Source: Bradyrhizobium sp. C9 (lineage in GTDB: Bacteria > Pseudomonadota > Alphaproteobacteria > Rhizobiales > Xanthobacteraceae). Taken from it: 64,000 nucleotides of DNA. The notes under the pieces were generated by a model. The model was not told where the DNA came from. It was given only the letters and a program-made list of their open reading frames with translations, and did not search any database. The DNA lies in the NCBI RefSeq assembly GCF_002532045.1, contig NZ_NWTG01000016.1, positions 1 through 64,000 on the forward strand. The letters are read 5' to 3'. Of this stretch, positions 44,321-53,094 are shown piece after piece. The number at the start of each line of letters is the position of its first letter. Position 1 is the stretch's first letter. The translations under genes and the position numbers were made by a program.

Positions 44321-44359
44321 GTAAGATCGAAACGTAAGATCGAAGTCGGATCGAAGCGA
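44321..44359. repeat. Three tandem 13-bp units upstream of livG
   Basis: GTAAGATCGAAAC, GTAAGATCGAAGT and a diverged CGGATCGAAGCGA follow each other without gaps, 44-82 nt upstream of the livG GTG. The period of 13 does not match a helical turn (10.5), but repeated GATCGAA boxes could bind a regulator or be slippage products. Confidence 0.5.
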
Positions 44360-44402
44360 AGATAAAGAGCGCGCCGAAGCGCCCGTATCTGGAGGGAACA
44401 GG

Positions 44403-45224
44403 GTGGCTAATAGTCTCGAGGTGCGCGGAGTCTCATTGCGCTTTGGCGGCGTCCGCGCCCTGACCGAAGTGAGCTTCGGCGTCAACGAGGGCGAGCTGTT
44501 CTCCATCATCGGCCCGAACGGTGCCGGCAAGACCTCGATCGTCAACTGCATCTCCGGCCGCTACCGGCCGACCGAGGGCCAGCTGTTCTATCGCGGCCAG
44601 GACATCACCGGCCTCACCCCGAACGCGCGCCCGCGTCTCGGCATCGGCCGGACCTTCCAGAATCTCGCGCTGTTCCACCATATGAGCGTGCTCGACAACA
44701 TCATGGTCGGCCGCCATCACCTCTTGAAGAACAACTTCATCACGGGATCGCTGTACTGGCTGACCGGCGCGCGCCGCGAGGAGCTGGAACACCGCCGCAA
44801 GGTCGAGGAGATCATCGACTTCCTCGACCTGCAGTTGGTGCGCAAGGCGACCGCGGGCACCCTGCCCTACGGCTTGCGCAAGCGCGTCGAGCTCGCCCGC
44901 GCGATGGCGCTGGAGCCGCAACTGATCCTGCTCGACGAGCCGATGGCCGGCATGAACTTCGAAGAGAAGGAGGACATGGCGCGCTACATCGTCGATCTCA
45001 ACGAAGAGTTCGGCATGACCGTGATGATGATCGAGCACGACATGGGCGTCGTGATGGACATCTCCCACCGCGTCATGGTGCTGGATTTCGGCCGCAAGAT
45101 CGCCGAGGGCGATCCGGCGGCCGTGCTCGCCGATCCCCACGTCAAGCGCGCCTATCTCGGCGAAGAGGACGAGGCGCTGGTCGATCCCGACGACAAGCCG
45201 GCCGTGCGGGAGAGCGCGGCATGA
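44403..45224 (+). CDS. livG: Branched-chain amino acid-type ABC transporter ATPase LivG
   Basis: 273 residues, GTG start with GGAGGG upstream. Walker A IGPNGAGKTSIVNCISG at about 36-52, RTFQNLALFHHMSVLDNIMVG, the LivG-type signature LPYGLRKRVELARAM, and Walker B LILLDEPMAGMN. It has a slightly long C-terminal tail (VDPDDKPAVRESAA). First gene of the operon livG-acs-livH-livM-SBP-livF. The stop overlaps the next start (ATGATG), indicating coupled translation with the acyl-CoA synthetase. Confidence 0.92.
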   Translation: MANSLEVRGVSLRFGGVRALTEVSFGVNEGELFSIIGPNGAGKTSIVNCISGRYRPTEGQLFYRGQDITGLTPNARPRLGIGRTFQNLALFHHMSVLDNIMVGRHHLLKNNFITGSLYWLTGARREELEHRRKVEEIIDFLDLQLVRKATAGTLPYGLRKRVELARAMALEPQLILLDEPMAGMNFEEKEDMARYIVDLNEEFGMTVMMIEHDMGVVMDISHRVMVLDFGRKIAEGDPAAVLADPHVKRAYLGEEDEALVDPDDKPAVRESAA

Positions 45225-47149
45225 TGGATTACGCCGGTCGCGCCGCGCAGGCCGACACCTTTCCCAAGATGCTGCGCCTCAACGCCAGGGAGCACGGCAG
45301 CGAGATCGCGCTGCGCGAGAAGGATCTGGGGCTGTGGCGCGAATTCACCTGGAACGACTACCAGACCCGCTCCCATGATTTCGCGCTCGGCATGGTCGAG
45401 CTCGGGCTCGGCCGCGGCGACGTGATCGGCATCATCGGCGACAACCGGCCGGACTGGGTCGCCGCCGAGATCGCGGCCCACGCGATCGGCGCGATGAGCC
45501 TCGGCCTCTACCGCGACGTGCTGGACGAGGAAGCTTCCTATCTCCTGACCTATGGCGAGGCCAAGCTGGTCTTCGCCGAGGACGAGGAACAGGTCGACAA
45601 GCTGCTCGGCCTCGCCGACCGGGTGCCTCACCTGAAACACATCGTCTATTCCGATCCGCGCGGCATGCGGAAATACGACGATCCGCGCCTGATGGAGGCG
45701 AGCAAGCTGGTCGCACTCGGCCGCGACCGCGCTGCGCGCGAGCCTGGGCTCTACGAGCGGCTGGTCGACGCCACCAAGGGCGACGACGTCGCGATCCTCT
45801 GCACGACCTCGGGCACGACCGCCAACCCGAAGCTTGCGATGCTCTCGGCCGGGCGCGTGCTGCGGCACTGCGCGACCTATCTCGCCTTCGATCCGAAGGG
45901 GCCGGACGACGAGTATGTCTCGGTGCTGCCACTGCCCTGGATCATGGAACAGATCTACGCCCTGGGCAAAGCGCTGCTCTCCCGAATGAAGGTCAACTTC
46001 GTCGAAGAGCCCGACACCATGATGCACGACTTCCGCGAGATCGCGCCGACCTTCGTGCTGTTCGCGCCGCGGGTCTGGGAATCGATCGCGGCCGACGTCC
46101 GCGCCGGGGTGATGGATGCCTCGCCGTTCAAGCAGCGGCTCTACGATCTCGGCATGAAGACCGGGCTTGCGGCGCTCGCCGAAGGCAAGCACTCGATGCT
46201 CGCCGACCAGCTCCTGTTCCGTGCGCTGCGCGACCGGCTCGGCTTCACGCGGCTGCGTTCGGCGGCAACCGGCGGTGCGGCGCTCGGGCCGGATACCTTC
46301 AAGTTCTTCCAGGCGATGGGCGTGCCGCTGCGCACACTCTACGGCCAGACCGAATTGCTCGGCGCCTACACGCTGCATCCCGAGGGCAAGGTCGATCCCG
46401 ATACCACGGGCGTGCCGATGGCCGACAACATCGAGATCCGCATCGACAATGCCGACGTCAACGGCGTCGGCGAGATCGTGGTGCGGCACCCCAACATGTT
46501 CCACGGCTACTACAAGAACCCCGAAGCATCGGTCGCCGAGATCAAGGACGGCTGGATGCATTCCGGCGATGCTGGCTACTACAATGACAACCGGCAGCTC
46601 GTGGTGATCGACCGCATCAAGGATCTCGCCGAGACCTCGCGCGGCGAGCGCTTCTCGCCGCAATATATCGAGAACAAGCTGAAGTTCTCGCCCTATGTGG
46701 CCGAGGCGGTGGTGCTTGGCGCCGGCCGCGACGCGCTCGCCGCGATGATCTGCATCCGCTACTCGATCATCTCGAAATGGGCGGAGAAGAACCGGATCTC
46801 GTTCACGACCTATACCGACCTGTCCTCGCGGCCGGAGGTCTACGCGCTGCTGAAGAAAGAGGTCGAGACGGTCAACGCCACCCTGCCGCCCGCGCAGCGC
46901 ATCTCTCGCTTCCTGCTGCTCTACAAGGAGCTCGATGCCGACGACGGCGAGCTGACGCGGACCCGAAAGGTCCGCCGCGGCGTCATCAACGAGAAATACG
47001 CCGACATCATCGAGGCGATCTACCGCGGCAAGGCCAGCATCCCCGTCGACACCGTGATCCGCTTCCAGGACGGTACCACGCAGCGGGTCCGCACCACGCT
47101 CGAGGTCGTCGATCTCGGCCGCGCCGCCATCGCGGAGGCCGCGGAATGA
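45221..47149 (+). CDS. Long-chain acyl-CoA synthetase (AMP-binding), within the Liv operon
   Basis: 642 residues, FadD15/AAE-like long-chain family. The P-loop-like motif ILCTTSGTTANPKLAML lies at about residues 190-206, LYGQTELLG is the adenylate motif, MHSGDAGYY and DRIKDLAETSRGERFSPQYIENKLK form the hinge and C-terminal lid. It makes acyl-CoA from a carboxylic acid, ATP and CoA. Its location between the ATPase and permease genes suggests it activates the transported carboxylate on entry. The acid could be fatty, aromatic or alicyclic. The start overlaps livG by 4 nt. Confidence 0.9.
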   Translation: MMDYAGRAAQADTFPKMLRLNAREHGSEIALREKDLGLWREFTWNDYQTRSHDFALGMVELGLGRGDVIGIIGDNRPDWVAAEIAAHAIGAMSLGLYRDVLDEEASYLLTYGEAKLVFAEDEEQVDKLLGLADRVPHLKHIVYSDPRGMRKYDDPRLMEASKLVALGRDRAAREPGLYERLVDATKGDDVAILCTTSGTTANPKLAMLSAGRVLRHCATYLAFDPKGPDDEYVSVLPLPWIMEQIYALGKALLSRMKVNFVEEPDTMMHDFREIAPTFVLFAPRVWESIAADVRAGVMDASPFKQRLYDLGMKTGLAALAEGKHSMLADQLLFRALRDRLGFTRLRSAATGGAALGPDTFKFFQAMGVPLRTLYGQTELLGAYTLHPEGKVDPDTTGVPMADNIEIRIDNADVNGVGEIVVRHPNMFHGYYKNPEASVAEIKDGWMHSGDAGYYNDNRQLVVIDRIKDLAETSRGERFSPQYIENKLKFSPYVAEAVVLGAGRDALAAMICIRYSIISKWAEKNRISFTTYTDLSSRPEVYALLKKEVETVNATLPPAQRISRFLLLYKELDADDGELTRTRKVRRGVINEKYADIIEAIYRGKASIPVDTVIRFQDGTTQRVRTTLEVVDLGRAAIAEAAE

Positions 47150-47187
47150 CTGCTTTGCGAGAACAGGGCGCGGTGCGCATCAGTGTG

Positions 47188-47334
47188 CCCTCTCCCCTTG
47201 TGGGAGAGGGCTACACCGCTGGTCGACACGAACTCGCTTCGGTGAGGGGTCCTCTCTCAGCGATCCCGACGCGGAGACAACCCCTCACCCGGCCGCGCTT
47301 CGCGCAGCCACCCTCTCCCACCGGGGGAGAGGGG
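47188..47334. repeat. Interspersed palindromic repeat (CCCTCTCCC family)
   Basis: It starts CCCTCTCCCCTTGTGGGAGAGGG and ends CCCTCTCCCACCGGGGGAGAGGG, each end forming its own hairpin, with CTCACC and GGTGAGG motifs inside. It lies inside the operon between the acyl-CoA synthetase gene and livH. Its last bases, GGGGAGAGGGGACTGGGAGC, run almost to the livH ATG and may provide the ribosome site. Confidence 0.8.
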
Positions 47335-47354
47335 ACTGGGAGCTGCCACACCCC

Positions 47355-48248
47355 ATGAACACCCAGTTCCTGATCCAGCTGATCGTCAACGGCCTCGTGG
47401 TCGGCACGCTCTACGGCGTGGTCGCGATGTCGTTCGTGCTGATCTACAAGGCGACGCAGGTCGTGAACTTCGCGCAAGGCGAATTGCTGCTGGTCGGCGC
47501 CTGGGTGTGCTGGGCGCTGCTGACGAAGTACCAGGTGCCGTTCTGGGTCGGCATGCCGATCACGCTGGTGTTCATGTTCATCTTCGGCGTCGCGATCCAG
47601 GTCGTGATCCTGCGGCCGATGATCGGCGAACCGATCATCTCGGTGATCATGGTGACGATCGGCCTCTCGACCGTGTTCCAGGCCGCGCTGAAATGGATCT
47701 TCGGCGTCAACCCGCAGCCGTTCCCGCGCATATTCCAGAGCCAGTCGGTCAGCCTGTTCGGGCTGCAGATCCAGACCGTCTATGTCATGAGCCTCGTGGT
47801 CTCGCTCGCCATGATGGTCGGCATGGCCTGGTTCTTCCGCGCCTCCAAGTACGGCCTGGCGATGCGCGCCACCGCCTTCAACCAGCAGGTCGCGCAGTCG
47901 CTCGGCATCTCCGTGAAGAGCGTGTTTGCGATGGCGTGGGCGATCTCGGCCACGGTCTCGGCGGTCGCCGGCGTCGTGGTCGCCGTGGTCAACGGCGTGT
48001 CGTCCGGCCTCTCCGCCTACGGCATTAAGGTGTTTCCGGCCGCGATCCTCGGCGGGCTCGACTCGGTCGGCGGCGCCGTGCTTGGCGGCATCATCATCGG
48101 GCTGCTGGAAAACGTCGCCCAGTATGTCGACAGCGAATATCTGCATTGGGGCAATCTCTACGAGATCGCGCCGTTCTACGTCCTGATCATCATCCTGATG
48201 ATCAAGCCGTACGGGCTGTTCGGCACCAAGGACATCGAGCGGGTTTAG
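47355..48248 (+). CDS. livH: Branched-chain amino acid-type ABC transporter permease LivH
   Basis: 297 residues with about 8 helices. LivH features: LIVNGLVVGTLYGVVAMSFVLIYKATQVVNFAQGELLLVGAW region, MRATAFNQQVAQSLGISVKSV coupling loop, GLLENVAQYV near the C-terminus. Differs clearly from the LivH at 36236, so this is a separate transporter. Its stop codon shares its last base with a palindromic repeat. Inner membrane; third gene of the operon. Confidence 0.92.
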   Translation: MNTQFLIQLIVNGLVVGTLYGVVAMSFVLIYKATQVVNFAQGELLLVGAWVCWALLTKYQVPFWVGMPITLVFMFIFGVAIQVVILRPMIGEPIISVIMVTIGLSTVFQAALKWIFGVNPQPFPRIFQSQSVSLFGLQIQTVYVMSLVVSLAMMVGMAWFFRASKYGLAMRATAFNQQVAQSLGISVKSVFAMAWAISATVSAVAGVVVAVVNGVSSGLSAYGIKVFPAAILGGLDSVGGAVLGGIIIGLLENVAQYVDSEYLHWGNLYEIAPFYVLIIILMIKPYGLFGTKDIERV

Positions 48249-48295
48249 GCATGATCGCCGAAAAGTGGAAACCGGTTTTCGGAAACGATCATGCC
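48248..48295. repeat. Palindromic repeat (GGCATGATC...GATCATGCC)
   Basis: Outer arms GGCATGATC (48248-48256) and GATCATGCC (48287-48295), inner arms CCGAAAA (48258-48264) and TTTTCGG (48276-48282). It is in the livH-livM gap and begins on the last base of the livH stop. I recall this sequence as a very common intergenic repeat of Bradyrhizobium and relatives. Confidence 0.8.
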
Positions 48296-48352
48296 CAGAC
48301 AAAAAGGGGCGTGACGATGACTTCACCCCGGCAGGGAGCACTATAGAGCCCC

Positions 48353-49426
48353 ATGGCAACGAGCACCCTCATTCCGTCGGGCGATTTCCGCACCAGCTAC
48401 GCGGCCGACACCACGATCTTCCCGACCGCGACCAGCCGCAACTTCGCGATCGCAGGTATCGCCCTCGCCTGCTTCGCGCCGATGCTGCTGTCGAACTACC
48501 TGCTCTCGATCGCGATCCAGATCGGCATCTTCGCGATCGCAGCGCTCGGCCTCAACGTTCTGGTCGGCTTCACCGGCCAGATCTCGATCGGCCACGCCGC
48601 GTTCTTCCTGTTCGGCGCCTTCACCTCGGCCTACATCTCCAACAATGCGCCGATCCCGGTGTTCTTCGCGATCCCCCTCGCCGGCGTGATCACGGCGCTG
48701 GTCGGCCTGGTGTTCGGCGTGCCGGCGGCGCGGCTGAAGGGGCTCTATCTCGTCATCGCGACGCTCGCCGCGCAATACATCCTGCTCGATTTCTTCTCGC
48801 GCGCCGAATGGTTCTCGGGCGGTTCGGTGCCGGCCAGCGCCAATCCGTTCTCGATCTTCGGCTACACGCTGCGCGGCGACCGGCAGTATTTCTACGTCGT
48901 GCTCGCCTACATGGTGATCAGCTACCTGCTCGTCACCAATCTGATGCGCACCCGCGACGGGCGCGCGCTGGTCGCGATCCGCGACCACTATCTCTCCGCC
49001 GAGATCATGGGCATCAACCTGACCAAGTACCGGACGCTGTCGTTCGGGCTTGCCGCCTTCTTTGCCGGCATCGCGGGCGCGCTCTACGCGCATTATCAGC
49101 TGGTCGTCTCCCAGGAAGGCTTTGGCATCGAGCGCTCGGTGCTGTTCCTCGCCATGGTCATCATCGGCGGCACCGGATCGGTAATGGGCACGCTGATGGG
49201 CACGGCCTTCGTGGTGCTGCTGCCGGAATCGATGGAATGGCTGAGCGCATGGCTGAAGGGCGGCGCCATCGACAAGGCGCTGCAGCTCAACAACAACATC
49301 ACCTTCCTGCGCGAGATCGCGATCGGCCTGATCATCATCGGCTTCTTGATGTTCGAGCCGGATGGCCTCGCGCATCGCTGGCGGCAGATCAAGGCCTACT
49401 GGAAGCTTTACCCGTTCTCGCACTGA
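48353..49426 (+). CDS. livM: Branched-chain amino acid-type ABC transporter permease LivM
   Basis: 357 residues with about 9-10 helices. LivM hallmarks: AALGLNVLVGFTGQISIGHAAFFLFGAF and GRALVAIRDHYLSAEIMGINLTKY coupling loop. It has a longer N-terminal extension (about 35 residues before the first helix) and a C-terminal GLAHRWRQIKAYWKLYPFSH tail. Follows livH after a 104-nt gap that includes the repeat at 48248. Confidence 0.92.
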   Translation: MATSTLIPSGDFRTSYAADTTIFPTATSRNFAIAGIALACFAPMLLSNYLLSIAIQIGIFAIAALGLNVLVGFTGQISIGHAAFFLFGAFTSAYISNNAPIPVFFAIPLAGVITALVGLVFGVPAARLKGLYLVIATLAAQYILLDFFSRAEWFSGGSVPASANPFSIFGYTLRGDRQYFYVVLAYMVISYLLVTNLMRTRDGRALVAIRDHYLSAEIMGINLTKYRTLSFGLAAFFAGIAGALYAHYQLVVSQEGFGIERSVLFLAMVIIGGTGSVMGTLMGTAFVVLLPESMEWLSAWLKGGAIDKALQLNNNITFLREIAIGLIIIGFLMFEPDGLAHRWRQIKAYWKLYPFSH

Positions 49427-49479
49427 GGCATGGAACAACTCAAATTCGGTTCAACGAATAAAAGCAGGAGGAAACAACA

Positions 49480-50763
49480 ATGACGATTAGATCCCTTTTG
49501 AGCTCGGTCTCCCTCGCGCTGCTGATCAGCAGCGCGGCCGTCACTGCGCAAGCGCAGATCGCCATCGGCCATCTGCAGGACCTCTCGGGCGGCACCTCGG
49601 ACGTCGGCACGCCGTATGGCCAGGGCGTCGTCGATACCTTCGCCTGGATCAACAAGAACGGCGGCGTCGGCGGCAAGCAGATCAATGCCGACAGCAACGA
49701 CTATGGCTATCAGGTGCCGCGCGCGATCGCGCTGTACAAGAAATGGTCGGCGCCCGACGGCAAGGTCGCGGCGATCATGGGCTGGGGCACGGCGGATACC
49801 GAGGCGCTGACCGGCTTCCTCGCGCAGGACAAGATCCCCGACATGTCGGGCTCCTATGCCGCCGCGCTGACCGATCCCGAAGGCACCAGCGGCAAGGCCA
49901 AGCCCGCGCCGTACAACTTCTTCTACGGCCCGAGCTACTCGGACGCACTGCGCGCCGAGCTGACCTGGGCGGCCGAGGACTGGAAGGCGAAGGGCAAGCC
50001 CGGCAAGCCGAAGTTCGTCCACATGGGCGCCAACCACCCCTATCCGAACGCGCCGAAGGCGGCCGGTGAGGCGCTCGCGACCGAGCTCGGCTTCGAGGTG
50101 CTGCCGCCGCTGGTGTTCGCGCTGTCGCCCGGCGACTACTCGGCGCAGTGCCTGAGCCTGAAGAGCTCCGGCGCCAACTACGCCTATCTCGGCAACACCG
50201 CGGCCTCCAACATCTCGGTCATGAAGGCCTGCAAGACCGCTGGCGTCGACGTCCAGTTCCTCAGCAACGTCTGGGGCATGGACGAGAACGCGGCCAAGAC
50301 CGCGGGCGATGCCGCCGATGGCGTGATCTTCCCGCTGCGCACGGCGGTCGGCTGGGGCGGCAATGCGCCCGGCATGAAGACGGTGATGGAGATCTCGAAG
50401 ATGTCCGATCCATCGGGCAAGGTCTATCGGCCGGTGCACTACATCGCCGCGGTCTGCAGCGCGCTCTACATGAAGGAAGCGCTGGATTGGGCCGCCAAGA
50501 ACGGCAGCGCCACCGGCGAGAACGTCGCCAAGGGCTTCTACCAGAAGAAGGACTGGGTGCCGGCGGGCATGGACGGCGTCTGCAATCCATCGAACTGGAC
50601 CGAGAAGGATCATCGCCCGACGACCAAGGTCGACCTCTATCGCGCCAAGGTTTCCGGCGCGACCGATGGTGACATCAACGACCTAATGGCGAAGGGCACG
50701 ATCAAGCTCGAGAAGGTGAAGACCGTCGAACTGCCGCGCAAACCCGAATGGTTTGGCTGGTGA
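49480..50763 (+). CDS. Branched-chain amino acid-type ABC substrate-binding protein
   Basis: 427 residues. Signal peptide MTIRSLLSSVSLALLISSAAVTAQA, then a Peripla_BP_6 domain starting QIAIGHLQDLSGGTSDVGTPYGQG. Longer than the binding proteins at 21557 and 37209. AGGAGG lies upstream of the ATG. Because the operon includes an acyl-CoA synthetase, I expect a carboxylic acid ligand rather than an amino acid, but the pocket cannot be read from sequence alone. 53-nt gap from livM. Confidence 0.9.
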   Translation: MTIRSLLSSVSLALLISSAAVTAQAQIAIGHLQDLSGGTSDVGTPYGQGVVDTFAWINKNGGVGGKQINADSNDYGYQVPRAIALYKKWSAPDGKVAAIMGWGTADTEALTGFLAQDKIPDMSGSYAAALTDPEGTSGKAKPAPYNFFYGPSYSDALRAELTWAAEDWKAKGKPGKPKFVHMGANHPYPNAPKAAGEALATELGFEVLPPLVFALSPGDYSAQCLSLKSSGANYAYLGNTAASNISVMKACKTAGVDVQFLSNVWGMDENAAKTAGDAADGVIFPLRTAVGWGGNAPGMKTVMEISKMSDPSGKVYRPVHYIAAVCSALYMKEALDWAAKNGSATGENVAKGFYQKKDWVPAGMDGVCNPSNWTEKDHRPTTKVDLYRAKVSGATDGDINDLMAKGTIKLEKVKTVELPRKPEWFGW

Positions 50764-50802
50764 GGTCGTGGGCTGCCACCCAGCGCAGCCTCGACAACAA
50801 TC

Positions 50803-50835
50803 GTCATCCCCCGCGAAAGCGGGGGATCCAGTACG
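50803..50835. repeat. Palindromic repeat (CGTCATCCCCCGCGAAAGCG)
   Basis: CCCCCGC (50808-50814), GAAA loop, GCGGGGG (50819-50825), preceded by CGTCAT and followed by ATCCAGTACGCC. It sits in the 180-nt gap between the binding-protein gene and livF, and looks like another REP family; it could also trim or protect the upstream mRNA. Confidence 0.72.
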
Positions 50836-50943
50836 CCGCGGCCTCTCGATTGATCGCCGGCGCCTCTGGAATCCCGGGTCACCCGCTCGAGTGCGCAGTT
50901 GCGCACGAAACGCGGGCGACGACAGTGGAGAGTGATCGAGACC

Positions 50944-51783
50944 ATGAACGAAACCCTCGAAGCGACCCGCCCGGTGCCGACGGCCGTCCCGCCGCCGCCA
51001 CTGCTCAGCGTCAACAACATCGAGGTCGTCTATGACGACGTCATCCTGGTGCTGCGCGGCCTCAGCCTCGAAGTGCCGAAGGGCGCGATCGTGGCGCTGC
51101 TCGGCGCCAACGGCGCCGGCAAGTCGACCACGCTGAAGGCGATCTCCGGACTGCTAAAGACCGAGGACGGCGAGGTTACCCGCGGCGAGATCCTGTTCGA
51201 GGGCCAGCGCATTAACGGCATCGATCCAGACAAGATCGTCCGCCGCGGCATCTTCCAGGTGATGGAAGGCCGCCGCATCGTCGCCGACATGACGTCGCTG
51301 GAGAATCTGCGGCTCGGCGCCTTCACCCGGCGCGACGGCGAGGTTTCAGCCGACATCGACATGGTGTTCAAATATTTCCCGCGCCTAAAGGAGCGCACTG
51401 GCCTTGCCGGCTATCTCTCAGGCGGCGAGCAGCAGATGCTCGCGATCGGCCGCGCGCTGATGGCGCGCCCGAAGATGATCCTGATGGACGAGCCCTCGAT
51501 GGGGCTGTCGCCGCTGCTGGTCAAGGAAGTGTTCGCGATCATCAAGGAGATCAACCGCGATCTCGGCGTCACGATCCTCTTGGTCGAGCAGAATGCCCGC
51601 GCCGCGCTGTCGGTCGCGAGCCATGGCTACATCATGGAGCAGGGCAAGGTGGTGCTCGACGGCTCCGCCGACGAGCTGCGCGACAACGAGGACGTCAAGG
51701 AGTTCTACCTCGGCGGCGCCGGCGACCAGCGCAAGAGCTTCAAGAATCTGAAGAGCTTCAAGCGGCGCAAGCGCTGGCTGTGA
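50944..51783 (+). CDS. livF: Branched-chain amino acid-type ABC transporter ATPase LivF
   Basis: 279 residues from the ATG at 50944. An N-terminal extension rich in Pro (TRPVPTAVPPPPLL) precedes the ATPase core: Walker A LGANGAGKSTTLKAISG, signature LSGGEQQMLAIGRALM, Walker B MILMDEPSMGLSP. The C-terminal tail is very basic (KSFKNLKSFKRRKRWL), unusual for LivF. Upstream frame to 50899 is open without a good ribosome site. Last gene of the second Liv operon. Confidence 0.9.
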   Translation: MNETLEATRPVPTAVPPPPLLSVNNIEVVYDDVILVLRGLSLEVPKGAIVALLGANGAGKSTTLKAISGLLKTEDGEVTRGEILFEGQRINGIDPDKIVRRGIFQVMEGRRIVADMTSLENLRLGAFTRRDGEVSADIDMVFKYFPRLKERTGLAGYLSGGEQQMLAIGRALMARPKMILMDEPSMGLSPLLVKEVFAIIKEINRDLGVTILLVEQNARAALSVASHGYIMEQGKVVLDGSADELRDNEDVKEFYLGGAGDQRKSFKNLKSFKRRKRWL

Positions 51784-51847
51784 GGATAGCGGGCGTTTTC
51801 GGGCGGAGTTGCGTGTGCAGGAAACGCGTCAGACCAGGAAGGCGGTT

Positions 51848-52999
51848 CTATCCGAGCACCTGCTCGGCTTCAGTGACCGCGCAGAGCACATGGTAGAACG
51901 ACGACGCCGGGATCGTGGCAACCAGCGACGTGCCGTTATGGTCGAACTGGTCGTACCAGCCCCCTCGCACGGGATGGCTGAGATAGTGCCGCTCCAGCAG
52001 CAGCAGTGCCGCGCGGGCCTCGTCCGCGGCGCCGGCTTCGCCCGACTCCGCCTGCGCGATCCAGGCCTTCGCCAATTCGCTCTGCGGCCACAGCCGCCTC
52101 GTGTGGCGGCGGATGTTGCCCTCGGCATCGCCCTCGTCGATCAGGCAGCCGGTGGCCGCGTCGCGATAGCGCAGCGCAGAGGCCAGCAGCTCGCCGCGCG
52201 GGCGTCCCGTGGGACAGCCGGTGATCCGTTCAAATCCCTTCAGCAGCCAGACCCACTCCGCGAGGTGCCCGGGCTCGACGCTGACCGGCGGAATCTTCGA
52301 CCAGTCCTCCTCGAAATATTCGCCGAGCGTGTGCGTCTGCTTGTCGTAGAGGTTGGCCAGGAACAGCGCGAAGAAATCGCCGGCGCGATTCTGGAACGAC
52401 AAATCGTGGGTCGCGTCGAAGCACGCGATCATCGCCTCGAACAGATGCATCTGCGGGTTCTGCCGGCGCGGCATCGACGGCGGCAGGCCTTCGTGGAAAC
52501 CGCCATGGGGCGAGCGCAGCTGCGTATCGAGGAACGACAGCAGCGCGTCGATCTCGGCGCGAATCTGGGCGTCCTGATCGAGACCGTAGGCGGTCGCCAA
52601 CGCGAGCAGCACGAAGGCATGGCCGTAAGTGTCGCGCAGCGGGTCATGCACGCCGCCGTCCGGCGTCAGGCTGAACACGAAGCCCGGCCGGCCATCCGGC
52701 GCCTTGGCCTTGGCCAGCAGGTAGTCCAGCCCTTTCAGAGCGATCGCGCGGCCCTCGGGATACCAGCCCATCTGGGCCGCCTTGGCGTAGCAGTAGATCT
52801 GGCGCGCCTGCACCATGGTCCGGCGCGGCGCGGCGTGATCGGCTGTCCCATCCTGATCCAACCGGTCGACAAAGCCGCCGGCCGAGCCGTCCCAGCCGAC
52901 CGTCGACCACAGCGGCAAGGCGTGGTCGATGATACGGCGCTTCAACCTCGCGACGACGTCGGCGGCCCCGTCCGCCGCAACGCTTTCTGCCTCAGCCAT
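51848..52999 (-). CDS. N-acylglucosamine 2-epimerase (AGE) family sugar isomerase/epimerase
   Basis: 383 residues from the ATG at 52999, with AGGGAG upstream; the frame runs 63 nt further. AGE enzymes are (alpha/alpha)6-barrels that epimerise GlcNAc/ManNAc or isomerise mannose and fructose. Motifs include RTMVQARQIYCYAKAAQMGW, RDTYGHAFVLLALA with a catalytic His, NPQMHLFEAMIACFD, PGHLAEWVWLLKGFER, and the C-terminal SSFYHVLCAVTEAEQ with the second catalytic His. The Rhizobiales members I recall are mostly mannose isomerase-like. Divergent from the PaaK-like gene. Confidence 0.85.
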   Translation of the reverse strand: MAEAESVAADGAADVVARLKRRIIDHALPLWSTVGWDGSAGGFVDRLDQDGTADHAAPRRTMVQARQIYCYAKAAQMGWYPEGRAIALKGLDYLLAKAKAPDGRPGFVFSLTPDGGVHDPLRDTYGHAFVLLALATAYGLDQDAQIRAEIDALLSFLDTQLRSPHGGFHEGLPPSMPRRQNPQMHLFEAMIACFDATHDLSFQNRAGDFFALFLANLYDKQTHTLGEYFEEDWSKIPPVSVEPGHLAEWVWLLKGFERITGCPTGRPRGELLASALRYRDAATGCLIDEGDAEGNIRRHTRRLWPQSELAKAWIAQAESGEAGAADEARAALLLLERHYLSHPVRGGWYDQFDHNGTSLVATIPASSFYHVLCAVTEAEQVLG

Positions 53000-53094
53000 C
53001 GTGCTCCCTGGAACCGTCCCAATGTCAGCGGTCACCGTCTGATAGCACGGGCGGACCGGCACGCCACCTGCGCAAATCCTCTCAAGGACCTGCC

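Noticed and set aside
45152..46663. 503-residue minus-strand ORF opposite the acyl-CoA synthetase
   Set aside because: Same reason: antisense to a confident gene and no recognisable domain.
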